A DNA stretch of 64,000 bases from Typhlomys cinereus (GCA_023101885.1 JALPQD010000004.1:14591688-14655687); one strand, 5' to 3'; shown: positions 43,831 to 57,390, numbered from the stretch's first letter. Made by a program: numbers and translations. The notes: a model not told the origin generated them from the letters alone.

Positions 43831-45616
43831 CTATCTCTATGATGAGTTCTTATTCATAAATTGTTTATTAGGAAACATTAATCACTAATGTTCAAATTAT
43901 ATTCCACTCCTACTATATACACTAATACATGAAAAAACCACATTGCTTTTGAAATTCAGCTCTCTAAAGAGTTATTCAATAACATTTCTACTAGTAATCA
44001 TAAATATAATAAAAACAATAGGTGTATAAATAGTATTAATAAGTAGTTATAAAATGTGTACTTGATAGTTGCTTTTAATTATTACAAAATATTAAAAATA
44101 TTTCTGAACACATACTGAATAAAGTCTTATATAGACTCATCATTTCATGATGCTTCAATCTGAATCTTAAATACAAACATGAGAATAGGGTGAGAACAGA
44201 GATGGAGATGAAGTGTATTTATTTCTCACAATTCTTTCAAGAGAATGCAAATGCTGTTTCCTTGGCATGACACCCTCCCTCATAAATATGCATGACTTCA
44301 TCATACCATTGAATAGAAACATATGTTCATATAACATTAACTAAAGTATTGCATGATATTAAAAGAAAGAAAGTACCACAGACACTAACAAAGGTCTGTT
44401 GAGTATCATGCATATTCTTTTGCAAATCTACCAACTTCATGTGGGAAGCACTACCTGGAGAATCATAGCTGCATTCAGATTAGAGATCCTAATTTGTCTC
44501 TTGTAAAAATTGAGACCACCACCTGTTTTCATTCTCCTTTAGAATAAGAAATGATTTGATAGGATTAGGAAACACACACAGCCTTTGTTTTTAGCTGGCC
44601 CATTTTGAAAATTGGGGTCATGGATTCTGGCTTCCTGAGTGGGGCAGCAAAAGCAATGGTAATGGGAAAACATTAAAAAGATTCAGATGTGTGGATCCAA
44701 GAGGCATTTGCAAATGTGTGAGCGCATTGATATGCTTGATTATGCAAAAGCTGAGCTGTGCAAATCATAACAATACCCTTTCTCATTAGATTTCCTGCTT
44801 TTTCTGCTTCTTGATCAGCCAAAATACGGCCAAATTTCCCTCTCTTCTGAAATTTAACATTTACATTTGTTTCAACTATTCAATTTCCAAGAAAAAGCTA
44901 AGCAAAATAAAGCAGTGAAACCAGATTTTAATTAAATAGGAAAGAAACGTTTAAATTTTATTTAAAGAGATATACAGGATGTGTTTATAGTCATCTTGAA
45001 AACAATTTTTCACAGAAATTAAAATAACTCACAAGACATTACCAAGTAAATATGATGACACAAATATTTTGCAAAGAAGGCTTTTAGTGATTTCACTTAT
45101 TTTAAATGAATCATTAAACCATCTCTCTCCCACAATATGACCTTTGCTCTCTTATGGATGAAACTTGTAAGAATGGTTTTATATAAAACCACAGACTTAT
45201 TAGACTCCTCATTTGGGTATCAGTTTCATCAGTGACCAAGAATAAGTGAAGATTTTCAGTTTGTTGTCTTCTATGTAATTAATGGATTGACTTCTTTGGC
45301 TTGCTACAGTTAAAAGCACTGCTATTGTTTCCATGTGCATGAAGAAAAACGGTAATTTTCTTGTTTACTTCAGAATACTAAAACGTAATGTCTCTTACTT
45401 TGTGAATATGAATTTAACTAGAAGAAAATCATAGCAAGAAATTGATAGGAAATTTTAAAATCTGGATGGGATGGAGACATTCTTGCTTCAGATTTACCTA
45501 AGTAGGAGACCTAAGGTACCAGAAGAGCCTATGACTAGTAGAGACAGCCCAAGCTAGTACATTCTTCACTTCTTGTTTTGCAAATTCAAAGAATGACAAT
45601 CATGTAGCATAGAATG
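43831..45616. other. Unassigned AT-rich sequence
   Basis: No gene, RNA or clear mobile element recognised. Confidence 0.55.
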
Positions 45617-45644
45617 GTGTGTGTGTGTGTTTGTGTGTGTGTGT

Positions 45645-45706
<62 letters not shown>
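45617..45706 (+). repeat. Interrupted (GT)n microsatellite
   Basis: About 90 bp of GT with a few extra T interruptions in the first half, then a long pure run. Confidence 0.98.
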
Positions 45707-45708
<2 letters not shown>

Positions 45709-46837
45709 AAACAAGGCTTAATTTCAAGATTAGGGGTCATAGATAGAAGCTTCAAAAAAAGAAAGCAGTAATATCTCCTAAAGAGCAAGAGCAGTTCACA
45801 GAGATAAGATACTGTAAAGCTGTCAGGCTTAGGGTTTTTGTAGGACTTACTGAAGAACAAAGAGTGAGTCATGGGAAAGTAAGCTGGACCATCCAGTTGG
45901 TCCACCAATGTGGCTGGGATACAGGTGTCTCTGAATTTCAGTCACATCCTTGCATATAGCCTCTAGGGAGACTCATTTCAGATAAGGACAAAGAGAAGAA
46001 AGTTAATAAGAAATAAGAAACTATAGTAAGATACAGAGCCCCCTTTTGGCATATCTGGCACCTGGTCATACAGTCCAAAGAAATTTTTAGCTTCTGGAAA
46101 AGAATTGATCTCTCTGTGCCTAAATGTTTTGACAAGTGTTTATCTACTGTTCTCATCAGTAATTCCATGATCATTTGTGTTCTATCTTGACCCAATTCCA
46201 TAGTCATATCACTTCTTCTCTTGAGGAGCCTGTGACAACAAACTCCATCATCATTTCCATTCATTAAAGATCAAGGACAAAACATACCTTTAGACTCTGA
46301 TAGGCCTCTTGACCGTATCTACAACAAAATCCCATGATATATTTTGTAATAACCTACAGATTTCGAGCATTGGCTCCATATATAGTAGAACATGTATTCA
46401 CATTAGTTCTTTCATAATGTTATCTAGTTTGCATCCTCCCTTGTTTAAGTGTGCAATCTAATTTTCTGGGTTATGTTCATTTACTCTATAGCTTTATTAC
46501 TTCATTTTGTAAGTTTGACAAAGAACAAACATGGAAACCAATAGTAGTTGCATCAGAAAAGAAAGCTGACTTTATTGGAAGGCAGGGTATATCTTATCAT
46601 TACAATCTCACTCTACTCACCTTTTTTAACTTTTTTAACTTTATATTCTTCAATTAATATCCATGCCTTCACTTCTTTAATTGTCAAATTCATAGTTATA
46701 AGAAAGCATATTTCTGATGAGAATGGGCACTTTCAAGGTGGTAAAATCATAGACAATAAAACATGTTTCATCATAGATCTTTACTATAGGAAGTTCCTTG
46801 ATTTCCACAAGCATATTTATATATCCCCTTGTTTATT
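45707..46837. other. Unassigned sequence
   Basis: No confirmed gene. The 108-codon minus-strand frame (45938-46264) and 101-codon plus frame (46548-46853) have no motif, splice support or homology I recognise. Confidence 0.5.
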
Positions 46838-47175
46838 TTACATGTGTATCTGAGAAGAGGTATCCAAGTGTGTTCACGTGTATTGATGCAATTGTGTGGG
46901 GGGAAGGCTGTACGTGCACTGTGTGAACATGTATGTAGAAGCCCAAAATTGCTTGGGTAATTTCTTCAATCAGAGTTCACTTTATTTATTGAGAAAAGTC
47001 CCTTGTAGTTAAGTTTAGAATTCAGATTAATTCAACATGACAGTTTACCCTGGGGATCCCCTATCTCCAAGTCCTAAGTTGGGCGTAGAGGTGGTTATGA
47101 CACCTGGCAGGTTTTTATATGGTTCCTAGGAATTCAAGGTCCAGTCCTCTTGCAAGTGTTTTGTCCAGTGTGACC
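46838..47175 (-). mobile_element. B4-like SINE, full-length but diverged
   Basis: Plus-strand order is a GT-rich start ('gtgtatctgag'), 'gtagaagcccaaaattg', a middle block with 'ctatctccaagtcctaag' and 'gtggttatgacacctgg' (B1-derived part in reverse), then 'ggttcctaggaattcaagg' and 'ctcttgcaagtgttttg' (tRNA-like part in reverse). That is the ID-B1 fusion layout of rodent B4. Confidence 0.7.
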
Positions 47176-47990
47176 TCTCCCCACGCCAACCCTCTATTTT
47201 CCTTTATCAATTGCTAGTAATTTCCATATATTCTGGAATATGTATAATATTCCTTGGGGTCATTAGATTTCCTCTATTCCCAGTCCTTTCACTCCTCTGA
47301 GCCATGCCACACCCATAGATGTGTATTATTACTTATTCTTTCTGGCCACTAGCACCATTATCCTTTTATGCCTCATCTGTTTACACATTCACAAAGAAAA
47401 GTCAAACAAAATTCCCATGCAAGCTCTATGATTTCTACTGTCTATGGAACTAAACTGTGAAGTTTATAATTTTTTTTGTACAGTTTGACAGTGTTGCACA
47501 TTATTTCAGTGAACACTAGCTAGATTTACCCTTGCATTGGCCTCTCATCTTCCCTCCCTTTCCCACTCACACCCTTGTTCACAAGTCCCCCTCCTACTTT
47601 CAGATTTGCCTATGGTGTGTGGGTTTCTCTTTTGAATATGGATTGCCAGAGCAAGGTAAAATATCAGTGGATATGCAACTGAAGGTAATGGAATCCCCTC
47701 CCCCAGTAAGTTTTGACAAAAAAAAATAATCCTTCAAAGAAAACTTTATGGGCTTCCTACATTTATGATAAAATGTTGAAGATCCCATTCATGGCAGGCC
47801 TTGTTCAGATAATACAGTTGTACTGATAACATGTGTTATAGACACATCAATTCTAGAAGATTTATTTTTGTGGTGTATCTCCCTTTCCTCTTGCTTTTGT
47901 ACTGTCTCGGCACCTCTTCCACTGTGATTCCTGAGCCTTGAAGCAGAAGATATGACCATGCTACTTAGGATTAAACATTCTGCCCACCTA
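47176..47990. other. Unassigned sequence
   Basis: No gene recognised. Frames at 47532 and 47600 oppose one another and look random. Confidence 0.5.
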
Positions 47991-48216
47991 TTTCTTCCCT
48001 CCCTCCCTCCCTCCCTCTCTCCCTCCTTCCCTCCCTGTCTTCCTTCCCTGTCTTCTTCTCCTCTCTTCCTTCCTTCCTTCCTTCCTTCCTTCCTTCCTTC
48101 CTTCCTTCCTTCCTTCCTTCCTTCCTTCCTTCCTTCCTTTCTTCCTTTCTTCCTTCCTCCCTCCTTCCTTCCCTCCCTCCTTTCTTCCTTCCTTTCTATC
48201 TCTTTCTGTCTCTCTC
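47991..48216 (+). repeat. (TTCC)n pyrimidine microsatellite
   Basis: About 225 bp of pure-pyrimidine CCCT, CTTC and TTTC units. The core at 48065-48138 is an almost perfect tetranucleotide run of about 18 units. The 146- and 176-codon frames across it are repeats read through. Confidence 0.98.
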
Positions 48217-48224
48217 TTCCTTTT

Positions 48225-48475
48225 ATGTGTTTGTATATGGGTAAATATACATATGTATATAAGCATATGTACAAGAGGACTCTTGAGAGTGTGTGCCTAT
48301 GGAGGTCCAAGAGTGACATCAGAAATCATTCTGTATTGCTTATTATTTTGCTCTGGAAGTTTCCACACTCTACTTTCCAAGGCCAGAATTAAAGACTGCA
48401 GCCATATCTGCTGACATTTTTTTTTGTACATATGATATGGGGATTCAAGCTTGGTCCTTCTTCTTATGTGTTGAA
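48225..48475 (-). mobile_element. Old tRNA-headed SINE
   Basis: 'gtgtgtgcctatggaggtcc' and 'aagagtgacatcagaaatcat' match the body of the 37868 SINE in reverse. The head region is very diverged ('gggattcaagcttggtcc' as B box in reverse). Confidence 0.65.
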
Positions 48476-49349
48476 TGCTTCTCTACTAATCCTTCTCTTC
48501 ATCCCATTATCACTTATTTTCATGAGTTTGAGTACTTATGGGCTTCTGTACCCAACGATTACGTTTGGAGAAGCTTTTTAATGAAGATCAAGCATAACGA
48601 TAATCCATGGGTATATGCATGAGAATGTAAAGGTCAGTTTATCAACAAGACCAATTTTAATAAGACAATAGTCATAGATTTCCCCATAGGGCCTATGACC
48701 TTCCAAATCACAAGTGTTCTAGACTAATGATCAAGATTTTTAACCATGAGTTCAGAAATTTACAAAATTCATAAAATGATTTACAAATTAGTGAGATTTT
48801 TTTAAACAAAATATACATAGTAAATCAAAATATATTTATTCAAATAGCTGAAAGGACTACTAATTTTGTTTATCTATCTGCTAGCTTTTCTTGGAAAGAT
48901 ATAGTATTTATGAAAAAGGTATGCAGTATATCTCCACAAAACAGTCATAGATTTATTAATGAAAACAAACGTTTTTCTACCTGTGAGTGTTTCCTGCTTA
49001 GTACCTTTCTTCATCTTGGAAGTCACAATACTCATCTTGCTCTTGGTCCACTCTAGAGTAGATATAAAATCTCATTTCCATATCTGTGCTTTACAAAAGC
49101 ATTTTCTAAGACTGGGGTGATCAACATTCATTAATAGATGAAAGAATAACTCATGAAGCTCTATTCCTGCTTTGCGAATAGGAGGTAATGGTTGGTAATG
49201 AATGGGTCATTATATTCTTCAGTAGTGTAGCCACTTGTAAACTGATTTTGCTCAAGTAAATAACTGTCCCCCCTACCAGCCCCATTTATGAAAGCAAACT
49301 TATCTATGTCTAAATATCATGGTTCAGGAAAAAAAAATACGTGAAATTT
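48476..49349. other. Unassigned AT-rich sequence
   Basis: No gene or repeat recognised. Confidence 0.5.
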
Positions 49350-49495
49350 GGAGAGGTACATGTTTGAAAGAAGAGCAGTTGAGGAGTAGGAGGGAAAAAT
49401 AGAAGATAAAATGAAGAGATACAATCAAAATAATCTATACACACACGCAAATGTACATATGAACTTGAAACTACACTTAAAAATAAAGCTTAAAA
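49350..49495 (+). mobile_element. Possible L1 3'UTR end
   Basis: A purine-rich 'gaggagtaggagggaaaaatagaag' part, a short CA stretch, then 'cttaaaaataaagctt'. Resembles a decayed rodent L1 3' end. Confidence 0.4.
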
Positions 49496-52400
49496 CATGC
49501 TCTAATGTTAAACTAAGTTTGATATTTATTATATTTAATCTAATTTATGTACAATTCATGAGGATCACAAAGATTATTTCAGTTTTAATTTGTGGATATA
49601 TTTTGATATTTTTCTTGATATCTGATTAGTCAAGATATCTTCTCATCAAAGCTATAACATAATTAGAAAAGTTTCTCCCCAGTATTGATAAATTTTGCAC
49701 ATTCCCATGAGATCTATTCTGCTTTCTCTCTTCCAGTTCTTCTGCTCCTGTTTCCTCCCCTCCTTTTCTTCTCCATATCTCTATACCTCTTTACTTTTTA
49801 TTCATTCAATGCTGAGAACACTGCTTCAAAATAGAAAGCACTGAAGATTTTTAAAGTAAGTTAACAAAATAGCAAAATGAAAATGCCTTAAATCCTGTCT
49901 GAAAGATCAATTTCCAAATTTCCATGCAACAATTTAAGTATTTGCTCTTGAGTATTATATGAACTTAAAAATTGATTACAATATTATGATATTTAAAATT
50001 TCACAGATTCTAATTTATTTAAAAGTCAAGCAAAACATATCCTTTGTTATTTCTTTTGGTTTTATGTAAACTAATATGAATTCTTTTCTTAATGACATTT
50101 AATAAATTGCTAAATTCTGTTTTGACTTGAAGTAATATCTTTTAGTTCTAAATCATCTTCCTTTTGTATTGTTGTCTGAGTTTACTCTCATCATTACATC
50201 CAGGAACATAATTTTATAGTTTTACTCAATTCCAAATATTTTTGGTGGACGTTTACTCCCTGCTCTGTGACAAATTGCAGGAAATGATTTCCAGGTGGTA
50301 TCTCTAGCTAGCGGTATTCTGACCTCTGACTCTTCTGAGATCTATCAGAAATTTTCATACATTTGGTAATAAATATTCACATGTGCACTTTAAATCATCT
50401 AAAAACTGATTCTCAATTGCATATCTTAGGGAATCTCATGAATATAAAATATGTAATTTCTTATTAACATTTCTATTTCCAAAACAGTTTGAAATTTCAA
50501 ACTGTACTAAAAGCAGTAGAGTGCAGGGGAATAGCATCTCAGTTTCTCAGTTTTAATGTCCAACTGATTAAAAGTGAATGATGTTCTTTATTTTGTGATA
50601 CTGTGTGCTCATTTGTACATCAACAGTTTGGAGTTAATGTTAATTGGATTCATTACTTTCATTTCTAAAACAATTAAAAAAGTTAAAACAGTTTTCATTT
50701 AATTATTTTAAATAAAATCATTTTTAAATGAAAATGAATCCAATTAATATTAACCAAGTTTTATGAATAAGCAACATTAATTATTCACATTTCCAGTGAA
50801 CAATAGGGATTTAATCTTAATTTGAAAATTACTAAGAATATAGAAGCACAAAGATGACCAGAATTTAGATCTGCAAAACAGTACAATGAAAATTTAGATT
50901 AATGAAGAATGCTGGGATGATAAAGTTAATTTTAACAATTTTAATAATTAATAATTTTAAGTTAATTGCATAAATTAATAATAGAGACTAAATTATCAAA
51001 GATTCCCTGAATTATAATGTAAATACTTAACTGTTTTAGAAAAAGAATTGAACAGAATTTATTAATTTTGAGATATTCCTTTAAGATAAATAAAGATCAA
51101 ACTTAATAGTAGAACATTTTCTGTTTCACTTTCTAAATTATTATTTTTCAAGTTCATGCATATGTGTGATCATATGTATATATATGTTTATGTATATAAA
51201 TCTCCATTGTTTTCTTTATCCATCCCATTCTTTCCAATATCCTTCTTCCCAAAAAGTCCTGCTCCAAATTTCATGTCTTTTTTCTGAACAATTATATATT
51301 GATTTAACAATTTAACAATTATATATTGATTATATATTGATAGTCTTTTTTGCATAAAAATAGGTTAAGACTTATTTATTTCATCGGTATCAACTTACTC
51401 TTGGCCACACGCTGAAGAATATGATTCTCCCTTTTATCTATTAGTGAACATTGAAAGGATCAATCTTGAAGAGATTTTGCATAGAAAACTGTTTTCAGAG
51501 ATTGTGGATGAATTATTATGTAACATTCAGAAGATTTTAATTCCCACTAAATTTTATAGCTCTTATCGAATCTTAATACATATGGGGACAACAGCAAAAT
51601 AAAACATTATTTATTCTTCTTGTTTATTTTGAGAATAATGTCTTTTCTAGTATAAGAAAGGTAAATATTACGAGTAACAAACACTTCTGTCATTTGAGCA
51701 ATACAAATTGTTCAAGAATCATGAGTGGAAATGAATGAAACTTCACTGGGGAAAATGGAAGTGAATTTGTTATTTTTATATGGACTTGGAAAACTTTTGA
51801 AAATGTACTTAATTGTTCTCAACATTAGGACTAAGAATTTCAAGAGATACGCATAAAACACGAGGAGAACAGTAGTGCACATTTTTTCTGGTTTTCTAAT
51901 TTACAATTTATTTTAGTCAAACTGATGAAGCTATCATAAATAGACATGAGGAAGGTGGAAACAATTTTCTGAATCTAGTTAGGTACAAAGACATCTAAAA
52001 TATGGATTTCCACAGAAACAGATTGAGAATGAAAGTTTCATTTTACCATCAATCCTAGGAAATACAAATTCTACTGCACTCAGTATCACATTTCAATTTT
52101 GTATTTGAAAGTGTGGGATGTTTCCAAAGGAGTCTGAAAACAAACCTCTTTCAGTCACCCAGAAATCCCAAATCCATTTCTAATTTTTCACAATCTGTTC
52201 CTTTCAAGCATACTCACACATCTTTGAAGAAAAATATTTTCTAGTATCCAAAAAATGTTACTTCTTACTAGGCAGAGAGATTTTCTTCCTTTACCCAAAC
52301 TCTTTAGGGTATGCATAACTATGTATGTAGCTTTTATCCTTTTTATTTACTCATTCTGATCTAACGTGGATGTTAAAAGGGGGAAAAACACACAAAAAGC

Positions 52401-52983
52401 TATAAAACTGATTTTTTTTTGCAATTATTGAAATTTTGAAATTATTTTTTATATGAATTTTTAATTACTTATAGTAAATCTACATTCCATGTCAGCAGAT
52501 GTAGAGTGTAAGATTTTGTGATCTCATTTTCATTCGGTTCTGCTTATCCATTCCTTTCCTCATATCCCTTAGTTAACTTGGGTGATTTGTGGCCTTGTAA
52601 CCAAATCCTTTGGAACTTACTAGGAAAATATACACTATCTTCTTACTTCTTAACCTGTAACTTTATTACTGGTTCTTATATGGAAGCAAATCTTTCTCAA
52701 GTACAAAGTTTGACTTTCCACTTATTGAGAGGTGTATGCTTATTAGATTTAACACACACAACCTTTTTATGTTTGGGTAATCTCAGCTCTATATCAGCAC
52801 TGAAAAAAAAGCAAAATCAGCAGCATTGATCACTGATGGCATTAACTGTGGTCCTTTGACTGAGACTATGTTTACCAAAGCTTCATACTATGAAACTACT
52901 AATTCCCCTTTCCATTCCACACTTCTTAGAAGTGTTAATCTAGTTATTAGAAAGTTTCACCTAATATAGTTGAAATTCAGCTT
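49496..52983. other. 3.5 kb AT-rich unique DNA
   Basis: No gene recognised. The 103-codon frame at 52518-52829 has no motif. Contains an imperfect inverted repeat at 50633-50754 and a short 'aacaattatatattgat' tandem at 51287-51343. Confidence 0.55.
50633..50754. repeat. AT-rich imperfect inverted repeat
   Basis: Arm 50633-50664 ('gttaatgttaattggattca...') pairs with 50726-50754. The core 'aattggattcatt' at 50642-50654 is exactly complementary to 50733-50745. A second nested pair uses 'ttttcatttaa' at about 50692 with its complement near 50724. The spacer is about 60 bp. Confidence 0.8.
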
Positions 52984-52996
52984 AGTAATCAAATCT
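52984..52996 (+). repeat. Target-site duplication of SINE, left
   Basis: 'agtaatcaaatct', repeated with one difference at 53311-53323. Confidence 0.85.
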
Positions 52997-53310
52997 TTTT
53001 TTTATATTTGCACATTTTTTATTTATTATTTATTCAATTGTGCGTGTATGCGTGTGTGCATATGTGAATGTATGTGTGTGTATGTATGTGTGTGTGTGTG
53101 GAACCACGGATGAATTCGGGAACCATCATGGACACCTCCATCTCCTCCTTGTTTACTCTGCCAGGGATTCACAGGCTCCGCCCTACCAGGACCAGAAACG
53201 CGGGCCGCCCCCGCTTCAGCCCGGCATCTATACATGGGGTCTAGGATCCGAACTCAGGACTTTCCGCCTGCAAGGCAGAGGCTTAACCCCTGAGCCACCT
53301 CTCCAGCCGC
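52997..53310 (-). mobile_element. Young tRNA-headed SINE
   Basis: Minus-strand head 'gctggagaggtggctcagg', A box tggctcagggg, B box gagttcggatcc, a GC- and CpG-rich body almost the same as 27373-27670, a variable (CA)n region and the tail 'caattgaataaataataaat'. Flanked by 13-bp duplications with one mismatch. The open frames over it are artefacts. Confidence 0.93.
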
Positions 53311-53323
53311 AGTAATCACATCT
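53311..53323 (+). repeat. Target-site duplication of SINE, right
   Basis: 'agtaatcacatct', 12 of 13 bases identical to the left copy. Confidence 0.85.
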
Positions 53324-54909
53324 TATCTTCCTAATTTTTAATATTTTACTCATTCATTTTCATTTTACATATAGACAAAGTCAGGTTTATTTTAAACTTT
53401 GAGTTTTATGCAATTATTTAATAATTGCATAATTTCATCCTACCTTTGGCTTTTTGGAGCCTTATAAATTGCCCTATGTGTCCATTTGGCATATCCCTAT
53501 CAATATGTGCGTGCTTTTGTGATTGTGATTGTAACTTTATGAGTTTTCTCGCTTTCTAGACTAAAAGGTGTATACTTCAAAAAGTTATGCCTAATTTTAT
53601 AGAAGAGTGATACTAGAAGCCAAGAATGTGTGTTAAGTGTGTTTAGTAGTACTGAAATATCATTTTTTCTTGATATTGTTACCTGGCACACATGATATCT
53701 CATATGTATATAGATATCATAAATATGTATATAGATATATATGTATATCATATCAATAGAATCATCTATTTTAAATAGTTTTGTATATTCCCATCTGTCA
53801 ATGTTCATTCTTCGAATCTATTCTTTTGTCACATAGATTAAAAGCAACTCCTCTTTGCTTTTCTGCAACCATAACTCAATAGAAGGAATCTTGGTTCTAT
53901 TTTCACCTGTGTATTTATGCAGTTCACTCTACTAGCATAGCTACCTTGATTTTTTTCAATGTGTAAACTCACAGGGAACAAGTTTATCAACTAGAATCTA
54001 TATTTATGTGCAGCAATTTTTTTTCATATGGTCTAGCAGACATCATTCTTGTCCTATGCTAATTGCTTCCTCAATTACCCTTCAAGGGGGCTGTTTCCTG
54101 AATTATGTTTTTTACAATTAGACTAGTTACATTCTGCATTTTCACTGAAAGCCCCAACTTTCTAAAATGTATTTTACATGTGTAGATACTGACTCTGTAT
54201 CAATTTTTCTATGGTTTCTAATGCATTGACAATATATCATATTTAATGCTACATAATCATCAGAGTGAATATAACCACTCTATATATCTATAATCATGCC
54301 TTTTTCTGAATTCCTGAGAGCTACTCATCCATAACCACTGTTAAACTTTCTGTTCTCCAGAATGTCATACATTTAACCCCATTAAGTATGTATTTTGTGT
54401 AAACTGGCTTTGTCACACAGAACCCACACAGTTATACTGTGAAGAATTACTGATATCTTTACATATTTTAAAACACTTTATTACTCATTAATATTGGGTA
54501 TATTTGTATTTGAAATAATTTCTTATGAAATTCACCTATGTAAGTACATCTTGATAATCTTTACCTAAACAGTAATTATAAACAAGACTATAATAAGCAT
54601 TTGTATGAAGGTGAATGCTTGTTAGTTAGCATTCACATCGACTCTTAGCAATATAATTGAAAAATTACATACTTAATATTATTTTAGTGTTGTGAGGGAA
54701 AGACCACTTACCATAGAAGTTTCCATTTTCTATTCTATCATTAAAAAATATGAGTTTCTGTTATTTTATATTATCACCAAATTGGGTGCAATTACTTTTT
54801 CTCATTTAGATTTTAGCCATTTGTATTATGGTATAACATTATTTGAATATTTTGACTGTATTCTTCAATAATAAACAGTGTGGAACATTTTTATAACCTT
54901 TTATCTTAT
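53324..54909. other. Unassigned AT-rich sequence
   Basis: No gene recognised. Includes a perfect short palindrome at 53406-53432 (12-bp arms, 3-base loop) and a TA-rich microsatellite at 53700-53757. Confidence 0.5.
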
Positions 54910-55090
54910 TGGTCTCTCACTCCCTCTTTCCTATACTCTCCATCTCTCTCAATCTCTATCTCTTTTCTCCAGCTCTCTGCCTGATTTTCTGTCTCTCTCC
55001 CTTCTCTCCCTCTCTGGGTCTCTGATTCTCTCTCTCTCTCTTCCCTGTCTTTCTCATCTCCCTCTTCTTTTTGTTACTCTTTCTCACACT
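54910..55090 (+). repeat. (TCTC)n pyrimidine-rich tract
   Basis: About 180 bp of mainly CT, CTC and TCTT units with interruptions. The 75-codon frame is a composition artefact. Confidence 0.85.
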
Positions 55091-55689
55091 TACACTGGTG
55101 ATTAAATGTAGAATGTCAAGGATAAGTGGTACACATAAATGCTGATTTGCATTTCAAGTTCCTGGCCTGTTCATTTCTTAATTGCATTTTCATATTATGA
55201 CTTTTTTGGGCTTTCATACAGAAATCCTTAATTAGACATGTTCTCTATAAATCCTTTATTCTGTATCTTGTCTTCAATATGTTTGATAATACATTCATAT
55301 TAGGCAATTGTAGATTTTTATCAAACCTAATATTCAATTTTATGAATTTTGTATTTACTTTTAATGTCAAAATGCATCAGTAAACTTCATGTCATATAGA
55401 TTTTTCTCCTGCATTTTCTCCATGAAGTCTTTTTAATTTTGCTTGTTACATTAAGTTCTAGGACATAGATTTTTCTTAATTTTTGCAAAGCATGTCCAAC
55501 TTCTTCCAGAATTGCTGCTTGAATAAAAAAGAGAGTGTGTTTTCTTTACTAAAGCTTCTTTATAATTTTCCTATGAATCTTTCAACTATACTTGGGTGGA
55601 TATATTTTTAATTTTTTATTATTTTACTGAGCACTTGAATCCATTCTTTATTATTGTCTTGAGTAGTCATTCCAAAACTTTTTGCTTTT
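55091..55689. other. Unassigned AT-rich sequence
   Basis: No gene recognised. Confidence 0.5.
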
Positions 55690-57011
55690 TCTACAATTTT
55701 TTCAGCATATTATTTTCTTTATTTTTATTCAGAAAAAAAATTCCTCATTATATCCATTCTCCCTCACCCTTCTTTCTGTTTTCCTCTTCCCTTAACCCCT
55801 CCTCCCTCCTTGGCCCCATCATGTCCCTTCTACCCTCAAGGCTTTCTGGGAGCCTGTGTGAGTAAGGGAGTAGGCTTCTGAAGTAGTTTTTGTGGGTTTT
55901 TAGTTAGTATACCCACACTTGAGGCAGCTCCCCTTATTTTGACTAGAATCTACAGCAGAGATTCTGAGTATAGTGATTTTTCCTGAGGACCTTACTGATC
56001 CATATAGGAAGTTGAGATGTCAGGCATTGCATGGATCTGGCAGATGTCATTGCAGTGAGTTCTTGAATACAGCAGTGCAGTCCACCACAGGAGTTTCCTG
56101 GCTGACAGCACATTTTCCCACTTTTAAGTATGCATAGATCTTATCATCCCCTCTTCCACAAGGTTCCCTGAGCTTTAGAATGGTGAGATATTTTTGAGAA
56201 CCTGATGAGCGTTGAGCATACTAAGGACATCAGTTCTCTGCACTCTGGCCATTTGTGGTTTTCTACCTCATTAATATTTCATTCCAATGGGATGTATCTT
56301 AGTAGAATACCGAGAGCTTTTCTTATTTGTGTTTTTATGTCTCCACTCTTGAATTTTCCTGCAACTCTTTGACTTATGTTCCTTTGTAATTTCTGGGAAA
56401 TAGAGATTTCCATTTATTTATATAATTCTGAAAGTTCATAGTTAGGATTCCCTTATAATGAAGAACATAAGGTACATATCTTTCTATGTCTAGGATATTT
56501 CACGCAGAATAATTTCTTCCAACTCCATCCATTACCAACATCTCATTAATCCATTTTCTTGGGACATGAATTATATTGTCCATTGTGTATACGTACCATA
56601 TTTTCACTATCCATTCATCTATTGCTATCTACTATTGAACCTGATTCAGTTTCTATTCTAATGTGACTAGAGCTGCAAGGAACATGGATCCACATGTGCC
56701 TGTATAGTAAGATGTAGCACTCTTAATATATTCCCAGAAGTTGCATAGCTAGATCCTCAAGTAGTTTATTAAGTTAATAAACTTAAAAAAATATCCATAA
56801 CAGGGGTTGGAAAGGTGTCTCAGGGGTTAAGCCTTTGCTTTGCAGGCAGAAGGTCCTGAGTTCAGATCCTAGACCCTACATATAGACACCAGGGTGGAAG
56901 AGGGGCGGCCTGCATTTCTGGTCCTGGTAGGGCGGAGCCTGTGAATCTCTGGGCAGAGTAAACAAGGAGGAGATGGAGGCGTCCCTGGTGGTTCCCAAAT
57001 TCGTCTGTGGT

Positions 57012-57067
<56 letters not shown>

Positions 57068-57390
57068 TACACACATATACACACACACATATACACATGC
57101 ACGCACACACGCATACACACACAATTGAATAAATAACAAATAAAAAATGAAAAAGTCAATATAAAATAATGATCTGTAAAGGAGTTGTATTAGTTTGAAT
57201 TCCCACCAACAGTGAATTAAACATTCCCTGTCCCTATATCTTCACCAGCATTTCTTGTTATTTGTGTTTTGGATTTTAGCCAAACTGGGGTAAGATAATG
57301 TCTCAGGGTGGTTTTAATTTGTATTTCCCTAACGGCTAAGGAGATGGACTATTTTTTAAGATATTTGTTATATATGAATTTCTAGTTCTA
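55690..57390 (-). mobile_element. Old L1 3' end (-), interrupted by a SINE
   Basis: The A-rich tail is at 55690-55740 and the polypyrimidine block (3'UTR purine tract in reverse) at 55757-55845. The 3'UTR runs to about 56340, then ORF2 C-terminal sequence to 57390. The block 'gtgaattaaacattccctg' and 'tcttcaccagcatttc' (57210-57260) is the Cys-region in reverse. ORF2 sequence is split at about 56800 and resumes at about 57155, because a SINE landed in it. Confidence 0.85.
56803..57149 (+). mobile_element. Young tRNA-headed SINE nested in L1
   Basis: Head 'ggggttggaaaggtgtctca', A box near 56814-56825, B box 'gagttcagatcc' at 56858-56869, the conserved GC-rich body, (AC)n at 57017-57121 and the tail 'caattgaataaataac'. 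It splits the L1 ORF2 remnant. A clear target-site duplication was not found. Confidence 0.92.

Noticed and set aside
45600..45908. 102-codon minus frame with a TH-repeat tail
   Set aside because: The repetitive part is the (GT)n microsatellite and the rest has no recognisable domain.
47789..48319. 176-codon minus frame and 146-codon plus frame
   Set aside because: Both are read-through of the (TTCC)n repeat (KEGR and SFLP repeats).
53406..53432. Perfect palindrome with 12-bp arms
   Set aside because: Short and AT-rich; expected by chance in DNA of this composition, and no terminator or element context.
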